10,925 nt of DNA from Candidatus Firestoneibacteriota bacterium (GTDB lineage: Bacteria > JACRDZ01): the NCBI GenBank assembly GCA_016212735.1, contig JACRDZ010000193.1, positions 1-10,925 on the forward strand. The letters are read 5' to 3'. Both the position numbers and the translations under genes were made by a program. Positions 1 through 7,394 of the stretch are shown here, one piece after another; positions within the stretch are counted from its first letter, which is position 1, and the number at the start of each line of letters is the position of its first letter. The notes under the pieces are model-generated. The model was not told the DNA's origin and did no database searches. It saw only the letters and a list, made by a program, of their open reading frames with translations.

Positions 1-455
1 AATATTAGAAAACTTGAGTTAACTATTACAGTGAAAATAAGCACAGGATGAATTATCCATATTATAAATCGCAAGGATATAGCATAGGGAGTGGCAGCAT
101 AGAATCTGCCCAGAAACAATTGATTCATGGAAGAATGCGGGGTAGTGGTATGAGATGGTCTGAATCTGGAGCATCTTGTATGGTGGCTCTACGCAGCAGG
201 TTCATTAATGATACATGGAATGAAGTTGAAAGCTATATCTGTGCTGCCTAATGTTTCATTTAAAATAATATTTATCTGAAGCGATATAGAACAATATGAA
301 TTTTTTTTTACAGAGTAATTTTTAAAACAAATTAACATTTAATTTAATATTTTAGTTTTATAAAAAAATTTTTAACTTTTTCTATTTTTAAATAATACCA
401 AATACTTCTATTCATTTTAATATGAACATATCCCCCCGAAATCGTAAATGCTCCC
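1..455 (+). mobile_element. Right end of an ISKra4-like insertion sequence
   Basis: The element starts outside the window and includes the broken transposase ending at 251. Bases 252-430 are very AT-rich, with no gene or RNA that I can recognise. At 431-455 there is an abrupt GC-richer stretch starting tccccccgaaatcgtaaatg and ending ctccc. Read on the minus strand it begins gggagcatttacg and ends in a run of G. Its position about 200 bp after the transposase stop, and its contrast with the surroundings, suggest it is the terminal inverted repeat. The partner end and the target duplication are outside the window, so the boundary is an inference. Confidence 0.5.
2..251 (+). pseudogene. ISKra4-type transposase, C-terminal remnant, frameshifted
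   Basis: This is the last part of a DDE transposase. The 67 residues after ATG 48 carry the C-terminal signature I associate with ISKra4-family transposases: a YPYYKSQGYSIGSGSIESA stretch, then RMRGSGMRWSESGA and LRSRF, ending with a W in NDTWNEVE. ATG 48 is not a real start. The same frame upstream (from 18) reads VNYYSENKHR, which also looks like transposase, but is cut off by TGA at 15-17 and TAG at 6-8. The frame starting at base 2 reads ILENL over 2-16, which plausibly continues the protein. A one-base frameshift near 14-20 therefore seems to have broken the gene. The rest of the element lies outside the window, so it is unclear whether more damage exists. Family assignment is from recognised motifs, not a search. 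Confidence 0.8.
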
Positions 456-471
456 TTACAAGATAGATTTG

Positions 472-505
472 TTGCCTTAATACAAATTTTAAGTTAATAT
501 ATAGT
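472..505 (+). promoter_or_regulatory. Possible weak promoter for rsfS
   Basis: TTGCCT at 472-477 is followed after 17 nt by TAATAT at 495-500, each matching four of six sigma70 consensus positions. TATAGT at 500-505 is a better -10 box but has only the poor TTAATA (477-482) at the right distance. Some promoter is expected because rsfS is the first gene after an IS end. In such AT-rich DNA this is a weak call. Confidence 0.3.
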
Positions 506-542
506 TATAAGTCTATTTAAATGTTATTTTAATTTATTTATG

Positions 543-549
543 AAGGAGG
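543..549 (+). promoter_or_regulatory. Ribosome binding site that sets the rsfS start
   Basis: AAGGAGG lies immediately after an in-frame ATG (540-542) and five bases before an in-frame TTG (555-557). A near-perfect Shine-Dalgarno at this distance points to TTG 555 as the start. The ATG at 540 has no comparable site upstream (the preceding bases are all A and T). Confidence 0.75.
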
Positions 550-554
550 TAAAA

Positions 555-875
555 TTGTTTCCAAAACAAATCGCAAATTTAAGTGTAAAATTATGTGAAA
601 ATAAAAAAGGTGTTGATGTTAAAATATTAGATATCAGAGAAAAAGGGATTGTTGATTATTTTGTTCTTTGTACAGCCAGCTCTCTTACACATGCGCAGGC
701 AATTGCAGAAGAAATAAAAAAAGAATTAAGGAAGAAAAATATTTTTGTAGGACATATAGAAGGCATGTATCCAGGCCACTGGATTTTACTTGATTATTTT
801 TCTGTAGTAATTCATGTATTTACAAAAGAAGTAAGAGATTTTTATAAGCTTGAAGATTTGTGGACAAATATATAA
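555..875 (+). CDS. rsfS: Ribosomal silencing factor RsfS (Iojap/DUF143 family)
   Basis: RsfS binds ribosomal protein uL14 on the large subunit and blocks subunit joining, lowering translation during starvation. The protein shows the family pattern: VKILDIREKGIVDYFVLCTASS near the N-terminus, then HAQAIAEEI, the HIEGMYPGHWILLDY core and the closing VVIHVFTKEVRDFYKLEDLW. From TTG 555 it is 106 residues, a normal family length. I chose TTG over the in-frame ATG at 540 because AAGGAGG at 543-549 sits correctly for the TTG. Using ATG would add five residues (MKEVK) encoded by the ribosome site itself. In many bacteria rsfS lies next to nadD or obgE; here it follows an IS end and precedes, by 24 nt, a large exported propeller protein with which it is probably cotranscribed. 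Function is assigned with high confidence; the start is less certain. Confidence 0.94.
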   Translation: MFPKQIANLSVKLCENKKGVDVKILDIREKGIVDYFVLCTASSLTHAQAIAEEIKKELRKKNIFVGHIEGMYPGHWILLDYFSVVIHVFTKEVRDFYKLEDLWTNI

Positions 876-899
876 TAAATAAATTGGATAATAATATCT

Positions 900-3800
900 A
901 TGATAAGAAAATATAGATTTAAAAAAGTTCTTATATTAATTATATTTCTAATTCTTATTATAATCTCAAAAGAACTTCGTGCTATAGAATATTCTGAGAG
1001 AGAAAAATCATTTAACGTAGAATGGGAGAAGAAACTAAAGGAAAATATTGTATCAATATTTACATCGAATGACAAAAATAATTCTTATATTTTTCTAGTA
1101 ATGGAAAATGGAGATGTTAAAACATTATTCAAAGATACAGGAGAACAAGACTGGGTTTTTTCATCTAAAAGTAAAATCAAATCCAATCCGATTATGGCGG
1201 AAGAAAATTTTGTGTACGGCACCTGGGACGGAACAATTTTTTCATTAAACTCATTTAATGGATCAGAAAAATGGAAAATTAAAGCTAAAAAAGCAATTTA
1301 TTCCTCCCCTTTATACTTTCGTGAAAGAATATATGCTGGTTCATGGGATGGTTATCTTCGTGCGCTGCGTGCAAATAATGGCAAGCTTCTCTGGGAATTT
1401 AAAACTAAAGATGCAATAAGTACTACACCTGTAATATATGATAACATAATTTTATTCGGTTCAATGGATGGATATATTTATGCTCTGGATACCAGAGATG
1501 GAAGTAAATTATGGAATATGAAAACAGATTGGCCAGGTACTTCTTTCTCTCCTGTAGTAGACAAAGGAAACGCTCTTATATTCACTGCTTCAAGTGACAA
1601 TAATGTATATGCATTAAGTCCTGATACAGGGAAGGTTAAATGGCGATTTCCAACAGAATCTCCCGGAATATACACTGAAATGGTTTTAATAGAAAATAAA
1701 CTGTTTATTCCTTCTTACGATGGATACCTATACTGCATTACTCCTTCAGATGGTAAATTGGAATGGAAATTAAAAATAGGTAGATTTTTTCTTGCTACAC
1801 CTCCAACTCTTGAAAATAAAATATTTATTGCCACAGATCATGGAGAACTTATGGCTATTAATATTGCCAGTGGTAATATAAGCTGGCAATTTAAAATAGC
1901 AGAGCGTATTAGAAGAAGTCCCCAGATTTTTGAAAATATGATTTTTTTATGTTCAGATCAGGGATTCCTTTATGGAATAGATCCTTTGTTTGGTGAAATA
2001 ATGCTTAAATATATAGTAGATTACTATCCGGATTATATTTTACATTATGATTATTTTTCAGAAATGTTTTATCTTTTTACTGGAGAAGAAGATCTTTTAG
2101 CTTTTAAAAAAGAAAAGGGGAAAGAGGATATTGTCCTTGAAGATGAGGAAAAAGAATCCATACTTCTTAAAGAATATTTAAATTCTCCAACTTTTTCCCC
2201 GGATGGTAAATATTATCTTTATTCTACTGAACAGCTTAAAGGAGATGGTAATTTATATCGTGCAGAAATCGCTGATAGTACGTTAAGAATTGTCGGTTTA
2301 ACTAAATCAAGATTTGATGATCTTTCCCCAAAATGGTGTCCGGATTCAACAGCTATAGTATTTTCTTCAAATAGAGATGGTAATTATAATATCTATAGAA
2401 TGAATATGCTAAAATTAGACATTTATTATTATGATGATGTAGATAGTATTGAATGTACTAAGACAGAAAATTCAACAATGGAAGATTTGCTTGCACAAAC
2501 TCCAGAAGATATTGAAAAGAAATATTTAAAAAAACTTACAAAGGAATCACAGGATGAAAAAAATCCAGTAGCTTCACATTCTGGAAGTAAAATTGTCTAC
2601 AGCAATTATAGCAGTGGAAACTGGGATTTATGGATAATGGATTCAACAGGAGAAAATAAACTTAGATTAACATATGAACCTTCAGATGATGAAGATGCAA
2701 AATTTTGCCCGGATGAGACAAAAATAGTATATACATCTTCCAGAATGAATGATAGAGATATATATACTATAAATATTGATGCAACCGGATTGACACAATT
2801 AAGTAAAGACCAAACTGATGATATTCATCCTGAATGGATTTGTGATAGTACAATCGTTTTTGAAAAAATATCTCAAGATAAAAAATACTCCAATATTTGG
2901 ATTATTAATAATGACGGAAGCAATACAAAATTTCTTACATCAGGAAATTTTTTTGACCGCTATCCAAAACCATCTCCAGACGGTAAAAAAATTATTTTTA
3001 TAAGTAATCGTAAAGATGATACAGATAATTTGTGGCTTATCAGCCCGTCAGGTAATGGATTAATTCAAATAACAAATTTTCTAGATGAAGTTCATATCCC
3101 ATCATGGTCTTCAAATTCCGAGAAGATTATAGTTTATACAAAAGATATAAATTCAGGTGAATTAAAAACGCATATCTTAGACATAAATAAAATATCTTTA
3201 TTGAAATATTTTGTCAAAGGTGAAGAATTAATTAGTAAAAGTGAATATGAAGAAGCCAGAAATATATATGAATATATTGTTGAAAACTACCCTAATCAGG
3301 AATTGAATGTACTTATTGGACCAGAGCATTTTTCTGTATTATCACATCTGGCAGCATTTTATAAATTAGCGGTAATTGCAGAACAAAAACAAAATCCTGA
3401 ACTGGTTTATAGCTTGTATCAACTAATAAGTGAAGATACAAGCGGATTTTATGATAAACAGAAAAAATTTTCTATTATAGCGCTTGTCAGAACCAAGCTG
3501 GCTGATCAACTTTTTAAAAAAGAAGAATATGAAAAAGCCATTGATAGTTATAAAAAAGTGCTTGAAGATTTTCCGGATATGAAAGATGAATGGGGTAATG
3601 AGCTTACTCCATATATAAACATACGAATTGCAGAGAGCTATGAGAAACTAAAGAGATATCAGCAGGCAATTAATTCATATCTTACAGCACAGAAAGACTA
3701 TCCAGATGCTAGAATAATTTTGTCTGATGATTATATAGGGACAATGGCAGTTGTTTTTAATAATTTAGCAAGAATATATGAATTGGAGTATCATGATTAT

Positions 3801-4910
3801 GACAGGGCTTTACAATATAATCTTAAAATATTGGAAAAATATCCTAAAGATACATATACTACAGTTCGCGGTGTAACACGCGGCAACTATACTCAGAAGG
3901 TTTTTATGAATATTGAAAGAATATATACTCATAGAGAAATAAATTTTGATAACTGGATATCTAGCTTACGGCAGACAAATGAAATAGTATCTGATGCAAT
4001 CTTAAAAAAGAATCTGCAGCATATAATAAATAATCTTGAGGTTTTATCAAAAGGAGAGAAATTAGTATCTGAAGCAGAAACTAAAACAGCAAAAATAATA
4101 TTCTGTTCCAGGAAAAAAGCAGGATCAATTGACGGAGATAATTATGAAATTTTTATTATGAACGAAGATGGGACAGAGCTAAAAAGGCTTACGTATAATG
4201 ATGCTAATGATTATAGACCGTCCTGGTCTCCTGATGGATCAAGAATAGTTTATCACACTTTATTTGACAAAAATTATGAAATATTTGTTATGGATAGCGA
4301 TGGAACAAATATGAAAAATTTATCACGAAATGAAGCATATGATTTCGAACCAGCATGGGCTCCTGATGGTACACGTTTATCTTTTACTTCTGACAGAGAC
4401 GGCAACATGGATATATTTGTAGCAAATGAAGATGGTGGAAATCCTGTAAATATAACATCCTATCCTTCACGTGATTTTGAATCTAACTGGAATCCTTCAG
4501 GAGACAGAGTTGTTTTTACTTCTGACAGAGACGGGAATCTTGAAATTTATTTAATTGATATTGCAATGGGTACCATAACAAATCTATCAAGGAACAATGG
4601 AGATGATCATGAACCTGTAGTTTCTCCAGATGGCAGTAAAATTATTTTTACTTCAAATCGAGATGGAAACGAAGAAATTTATATTATGGATATTGATGGT
4701 TCTAATCAGTATAATCTTACTAATACCCCTGCTTTTGATTATAATCCTACATGGTCTTACGATGGAAAATATATATTTTTTATCTCAAATAGAAAAGGCC
4801 CGTCTAAAGTCTACAGAATGAAAGCTGATGGAACCAATCAGGTCCAATTAACTGTAGACCCTGAGAGTTATGAAATTCAACCAAATGTTTTAAAAGGATT
4901 CAAGTTTTAA
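900..4910 (+). CDS. Exported multi-propeller protein: PQQ-type propeller, TolB-like propeller, TPRs, second TolB-like propeller
   Basis: The 1336-residue product starts with a basic, hydrophobic leader (KKVLILIIFLILIII, ending LRA near residue 28), so it is exported or membrane anchored. Residues about 41-400 hold eight PQQ-type repeats (pattern DGYIYALDTRDGSKLW), as in eight-bladed BamB-like propellers. An acidic linker (about 401-425) leads to TolB/PD40 repeats at about 430-765 (SPDGKKIIFISNRK type), one of which has a charged insertion of roughly 45 residues. About five TPR-like helical repeats follow (about 767-1010, for example YEKAIDSYKKVLEDFP). Six regular PD40 repeats fill about 1065-1336 with a period of about 44 residues. 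I see no enzyme motif or C-terminal sorting domain. PQQ-type repeats alone do not show that PQQ is bound. A scaffold or envelope-complex role is plausible by analogy with BamB and TolB, but the function is unknown. The ribosome site is weak (GGA at 886-888), and the gene probably depends on transcription from rsfS. Confidence 0.93.
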   Translation: MIRKYRFKKVLILIIFLILIIISKELRAIEYSEREKSFNVEWEKKLKENIVSIFTSNDKNNSYIFLVMENGDVKTLFKDTGEQDWVFSSKSKIKSNPIMAEENFVYGTWDGTIFSLNSFNGSEKWKIKAKKAIYSSPLYFRERIYAGSWDGYLRALRANNGKLLWEFKTKDAISTTPVIYDNIILFGSMDGYIYALDTRDGSKLWNMKTDWPGTSFSPVVDKGNALIFTASSDNNVYALSPDTGKVKWRFPTESPGIYTEMVLIENKLFIPSYDGYLYCITPSDGKLEWKLKIGRFFLATPPTLENKIFIATDHGELMAINIASGNISWQFKIAERIRRSPQIFENMIFLCSDQGFLYGIDPLFGEIMLKYIVDYYPDYILHYDYFSEMFYLFTGEEDLLAFKKEKGKEDIVLEDEEKESILLKEYLNSPTFSPDGKYYLYSTEQLKGDGNLYRAEIADSTLRIVGLTKSRFDDLSPKWCPDSTAIVFSSNRDGNYNIYRMNMLKLDIYYYDDVDSIECTKTENSTMEDLLAQTPEDIEKKYLKKLTKESQDEKNPVASHSGSKIVYSNYSSGNWDLWIMDSTGENKLRLTYEPSDDEDAKFCPDETKIVYTSSRMNDRDIYTINIDATGLTQLSKDQTDDIHPEWICDSTIVFEKISQDKKYSNIWIINNDGSNTKFLTSGNFFDRYPKPSPDGKKIIFISNRKDDTDNLWLISPSGNGLIQITNFLDEVHIPSWSSNSEKIIVYTKDINSGELKTHILDINKISLLKYFVKGEELISKSEYEEARNIYEYIVENYPNQELNVLIGPEHFSVLSHLAAFYKLAVIAEQKQNPELVYSLYQLISEDTSGFYDKQKKFSIIALVRTKLADQLFKKEEYEKAIDSYKKVLEDFPDMKDEWGNELTPYINIRIAESYEKLKRYQQAINSYLTAQKDYPDARIILSDDYIGTMAVVFNNLARIYELEYHDYDRALQYNLKILEKYPKDTYTTVRGVTRGNYTQKVFMNIERIYTHREINFDNWISSLRQTNEIVSDAILKKNLQHIINNLEVLSKGEKLVSEAETKTAKIIFCSRKKAGSIDGDNYEIFIMNEDGTELKRLTYNDANDYRPSWSPDGSRIVYHTLFDKNYEIFVMDSDGTNMKNLSRNEAYDFEPAWAPDGTRLSFTSDRDGNMDIFVANEDGGNPVNITSYPSRDFESNWNPSGDRVVFTSDRDGNLEIYLIDIAMGTITNLSRNNGDDHEPVVSPDGSKIIFTSNRDGNEEIYIMDIDGSNQYNLTNTPAFDYNPTWSYDGKYIFFISNRKGPSKVYRMKADGTNQVQLTVDPESYEIQPNVLKGFKF
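4382..4666 (+). repeat. Phased DNA repeats encoding PD40 blades
   Basis: Bases 4382-4402 and 4514-4534 are identical over 21 bp (ttttacttctgacagagacg plus g). A third copy at 4646-4666 matches at 16 of 21 positions. All three are exactly 132 bp (44 codons) apart. They encode the FTSDRDG/FTSNRDG turn that ends each blade of the second TolB-like propeller. The nucleotide identity suggests recent blade duplication or gene conversion rather than protein-level constraint alone. Confidence 0.85.
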
Positions 4911-4922
4911 AATAATTCGTTT

Positions 4923-4951
4923 TTGACTTATTTATATAGAAAGAATATAAT
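4923..4951 (+). promoter_or_regulatory. Strong sigma70-type promoter for lpdA
   Basis: TTGACT at 4923-4928 and TATAAT at 4946-4951 are separated by exactly 17 nt. The -35 box differs from consensus at one base and the -10 box is perfect. Transcription should start near 4958, giving a leader of about 65 nt before lpdA. No clear terminator for the upstream propeller gene was seen between 4911 and this promoter. Confidence 0.8.
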
Positions 4952-5006
4952 ATATAATTGCATTATTTAAAATAATTAATTCCCTTGATAATTCAATCTG
5001 AAATAT

Positions 5007-5015
5007 AAAGGAGGA
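5007..5015 (+). promoter_or_regulatory. Strong ribosome binding site of lpdA
   Basis: AAAGGAGGA ends about eight bases before ATG 5023. It is one of the best Shine-Dalgarno matches in the window and confirms the start. Confidence 0.85.
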
Positions 5016-5022
5016 TTTTTTT

Positions 5023-6417
5023 ATGTCTTATGATGTTGCTATTTTAGGAGGCGGGCCTGGAGGATATGTAGCGGCTATACGTGCAGCTCAATTAGGAGCA
5101 AAAGTGTGTTTAATTGAAAAAACACGTGTTGGAGGTACATGTCTTAACCGGGGATGCATTCCTACTAAAACTATATTAGGAAGTATAAAAGTACTTAAAC
5201 ATATTAATCATGCAGAAGAATTTGGTATTAAAGTAGAAAATATCAGCGTTGATCTTGAAAAAATTATTGAACGTAAAAACGGTATTGTTGATAATCTTGT
5301 TTCTGGAATTGAATTTCTGTTAAAAAGCTATAGGATTACTCTTATTAACGGAAAAGGGAAACTAAAATCTAAAAACATTATAGAAGTTATACTATCAAAC
5401 GGTGGACAGGAAAGTGTTGAAGCAACTAATATTATTCTTGCTACAGGTTCAGAGCCTGCCAATTTACCTGCATTTAATATAGATGGACAAAAAGTTATTA
5501 CAAGTAACGAAGCTTTAGTATTGAAAAGCATCCCAAAACGGATGATTATTATTGGCGCAGGAGTTATAGGTTGTGAATTTGCCTGTATTCTTTCAAATTT
5601 AGGGACAGAAATTACGATGATAGAACTTATGCCTAATATTTTACCTACTGAAGATATAAATATTGCGCGTCGTATGGCTCAAATATTGAAAAAGCAGGGA
5701 ATAAACATAAAAACAAAAGTTAAAATCAATAAAATTGAGAAAACGAATAATGGAGTAATTGCAGTGCTTGAAGATGGAGAAACAGTTGAAGCTGATAAAG
5801 CATTGGTATCTATTGGCCGTACTTTAAATACAAAAGATATTGGATTGGAAGAAACTTTAGTAAAGCTAACAGAACGCGGAGCAGTATTTGTGGATGATTA
5901 TATGCGTACTAATATTGATAATATATATGCTATTGGTGATATTACAGGGAAAGTTATGCTTGCTCATGTTGCCAGCGCTCAAGGACTTGTAGCAAGCAGT
6001 AATTGTCTTGGGAAAAGTATTAAAATGGATTATAACGTTATACCTAGTTGTATCTATACTTTCCCGGAGATTGCAAGTGTAGGGTATACGGAAGATAAAG
6101 CACGTCAGGCTGGGATTGAAGTTAAAACTGGAACATTTAATTTTAGAGCTCTTGGAAAAGCTCAGGCAATCGGAGAAACTGACGGGCTTGTGCGTATAAT
6201 AGCTGAAGAAAAAACAGACAGAGTATTAGGCGCACAAATGCTTGGTCCTAATGTTACTGATTTGATTGCAGAAATCGCTCTTGCAGTAAAAAATAATTTA
6301 ACAGTCAAACAGATAACTGATACAATTCATGCGCATCCAACATTATCTGAAGCTGTACTTGAAGCAGCAGAAGATGTACATGGAATGTCAATACATACTG
6401 CATCACAGAAAAAATAA
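5023..6417 (+). CDS. lpdA: Dihydrolipoyl dehydrogenase (E3)
   Basis: This cytoplasmic FAD enzyme reoxidises dihydrolipoyl groups with NAD+ and is the shared E3 of the 2-oxoacid dehydrogenase complexes and the glycine cleavage system. The 464 residues have the normal family length and order. The FAD-binding GGGPGG is at residues 9-14. The redox-active disulfide is in GGTCLNRGCIPTK (C40, C45). The NAD-binding GAGVIG is at 178-183, the second FAD motif AIGDI is around D306, and the C-terminal dimer domain carries HAHPTLSE with the catalytic pair H438/E443. The CLNRGC spacing and HPTLSE motif favour lipoamide dehydrogenase over mercuric or glutathione reductase. There is no N-terminal lipoyl domain. 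It has its own promoter and a strong ribosome site, and is followed 94 nt later by lipoyl synthase, which supports a lipoyl-related role. No E1, E2 or glycine-cleavage gene is in the window, so its partner complex is unknown. Confidence 0.96.
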   Translation: MSYDVAILGGGPGGYVAAIRAAQLGAKVCLIEKTRVGGTCLNRGCIPTKTILGSIKVLKHINHAEEFGIKVENISVDLEKIIERKNGIVDNLVSGIEFLLKSYRITLINGKGKLKSKNIIEVILSNGGQESVEATNIILATGSEPANLPAFNIDGQKVITSNEALVLKSIPKRMIIIGAGVIGCEFACILSNLGTEITMIELMPNILPTEDINIARRMAQILKKQGINIKTKVKINKIEKTNNGVIAVLEDGETVEADKALVSIGRTLNTKDIGLEETLVKLTERGAVFVDDYMRTNIDNIYAIGDITGKVMLAHVASAQGLVASSNCLGKSIKMDYNVIPSCIYTFPEIASVGYTEDKARQAGIEVKTGTFNFRALGKAQAIGETDGLVRIIAEEKTDRVLGAQMLGPNVTDLIAEIALAVKNNLTVKQITDTIHAHPTLSEAVLEAAEDVHGMSIHTASQKK

Positions 6418-6431
6418 CAAATTTAGAAAAA

Positions 6432-6477
6432 ATTAGAAGATTTAATAATTTTAGTCTGCAATCTATAATCTTCTAAT
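6432..6477. repeat. Inverted repeat in the lpdA-lipA spacer
   Basis: ATTAGAAGATT (6432-6442) and AATCTTCTAAT (6467-6477) are perfect 11-nt inverted copies around a 24-nt loop. As RNA this could fold into an A/U-rich hairpin between lpdA and lipA. No U-run follows, so it is not a standard intrinsic terminator. It may be an mRNA stability or processing element, an operator, or chance in AT-rich DNA. Confidence 0.55.
6442..6469 (+). promoter_or_regulatory. Possible internal promoter for lipA
   Basis: A perfect TATAAT at 6464-6469 has TTAATA (6442-6447, four of six consensus matches) 16 nt upstream. The start would fall near 6476, about 36 nt before lipA. The -10 box overlaps the edge of the right arm of the spacer inverted repeat. 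The weak -35 box and the AT-rich setting keep confidence low. Confidence 0.35.
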
Positions 6478-6511
6478 CTTTAAATCTCTATATAAAAGGA
6501 TATTTTCAAAA

Positions 6512-7375
6512 TTGAGTAAATTTCCTGTTTGGCTTAGAAATGAACTGCCTGATAAAAAAGTCCCAGTATATATGGTATCTCTTTTACAGGAACTGAATCT
6601 TAATACTGTATGCCAGAGTGCACGGTGTCCGAATATTGGGAAGTGTTTTTCAAATAAAAGAGCAACATTCATGATTCTTGGCAATATTTGCACAAGAAAT
6701 TGTACGTTTTGTGCAATAAAAAAAGGGATCCCCCAAAAAATAGATAAAAATGAACCTTTAAATATTGCCCATGCATGTATAAAACTTGGTATCAGGCATG
6801 CTGTTGTTACTTCTGTTACGCGTGATGATCTACCGCTGGGAGGTGCAGAACAATTTGCACAAGTAATAAAAGAGATAAAAAAATTTAATAATAAAATCAT
6901 TATTGAAGTCTTAACTCCTGATTTTTCAGGAAACATAGAAAGCCTGGATATAATAGCTTCTAATGAACCAAACATTTTTAATCATAATATAGAAACAGTT
7001 CAATCCCTATATCCTAAAATAAGACCTATGGCAAATTATAAACAGTCATTGGATGTTTTAAAAAAAATTAAGGAAATAAAACCTGATATTTTTACTAAAT
7101 CAGGGATAATGGTCGGACTGGGAGAAAAAAAAGAGGAAGTATATGAAGTAATGCGGAATTTAAGGAAAATAAATTGTGATATATTAACAATTGGGCAATA
7201 TCTTCAACCTGCTTTTGATAATTTCCCGGTAAATGAATATATACCTCCTGAAGTTTTTGCCGATTATAAAATAAAAGCACAAGAATTAGGTTTTAAATAT
7301 GTAGCTTCAGCGCCTCTTGTTAGAAGTTCTTTTGAAGCGGAAGAATTTTCATGGGAAGCTGGATTACTAAGTTAA
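6512..7375 (+). CDS. lipA: Lipoyl synthase (radical SAM)
   Basis: LipA inserts two sulfur atoms into protein-bound octanoyl groups to make the lipoyl cofactor used by 2-oxoacid dehydrogenases and glycine cleavage protein H. The auxiliary iron-sulfur cluster motif is complete (CQSARCPNIGKC; C34, C39, C45). The radical SAM motif is CTRNCTFC (C60, C64, C67), and RSSFEAEE near the C-terminus supplies the serine ligand (S273). The family motifs NTVCQSARCPNIG and VTSVTRDDLPLGGAEQFA are also present. At 287 residues it has normal length and lacks the long N-terminal extension of some homologues. The start is TTG at 6512, with AAAAGGA at 6494-6500 and a rather long 11-nt gap. This start keeps the usual PVWLRNELP opening, which an ATG further in would lose. 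It lies between lpdA and a PfkB kinase. No lipB or lplA, which would supply the octanoyl or lipoyl group, is in the window. Confidence 0.96.
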   Translation: MSKFPVWLRNELPDKKVPVYMVSLLQELNLNTVCQSARCPNIGKCFSNKRATFMILGNICTRNCTFCAIKKGIPQKIDKNEPLNIAHACIKLGIRHAVVTSVTRDDLPLGGAEQFAQVIKEIKKFNNKIIIEVLTPDFSGNIESLDIIASNEPNIFNHNIETVQSLYPKIRPMANYKQSLDVLKKIKEIKPDIFTKSGIMVGLGEKKEEVYEVMRNLRKINCDILTIGQYLQPAFDNFPVNEYIPPEVFADYKIKAQELGFKYVASAPLVRSSFEAEEFSWEAGLLS

Positions 7376-7394
7376 TCAAATAGGAGATGAAAAT

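Noticed and set aside
48..251. An intact small 67-residue gene
   Set aside because: The frame upstream of ATG 48 already encodes transposase-like sequence, and the product is only the C-terminal signature of an ISKra4-type transposase, so it is a fragment.
252..539. A tRNA, small RNA, CRISPR or toxin-antitoxin gene in the spacer before rsfS
   Set aside because: The stretch is almost pure A/T with no cloverleaf, regular repeats or credible reading frame. Only the GC-rich IS-end candidate stands out.
900..2100. A PQQ-dependent dehydrogenase
   Set aside because: Only the generic PQQ-type blade repeat is present. The cofactor-site features of quinoprotein dehydrogenases, such as a vicinal disulfide or a haem c motif, are not seen, and the rest of the protein is TolB-like and TPR.
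4962..4976. Palindrome ATTATTT-A-AAATAAT as an operator in the lpdA leader
   Set aside because: It is made only of A and T, is short, and such palindromes are expected by chance in this AT-rich spacer.
5023..6417. Mercuric reductase or glutathione reductase
   Set aside because: The GGTCLNRGCIPTK disulfide motif, HAHPTLSE ending, normal length and adjacent lipA all favour lipoamide dehydrogenase. There is no metal-binding N-terminal domain or C-terminal cysteine pair.
6463..6975. A minus-strand 170-residue reading frame opposite lipA
   Set aside because: It lies over the conserved cysteine motifs of lipA, has no recognisable domain, and is a shadow frame.
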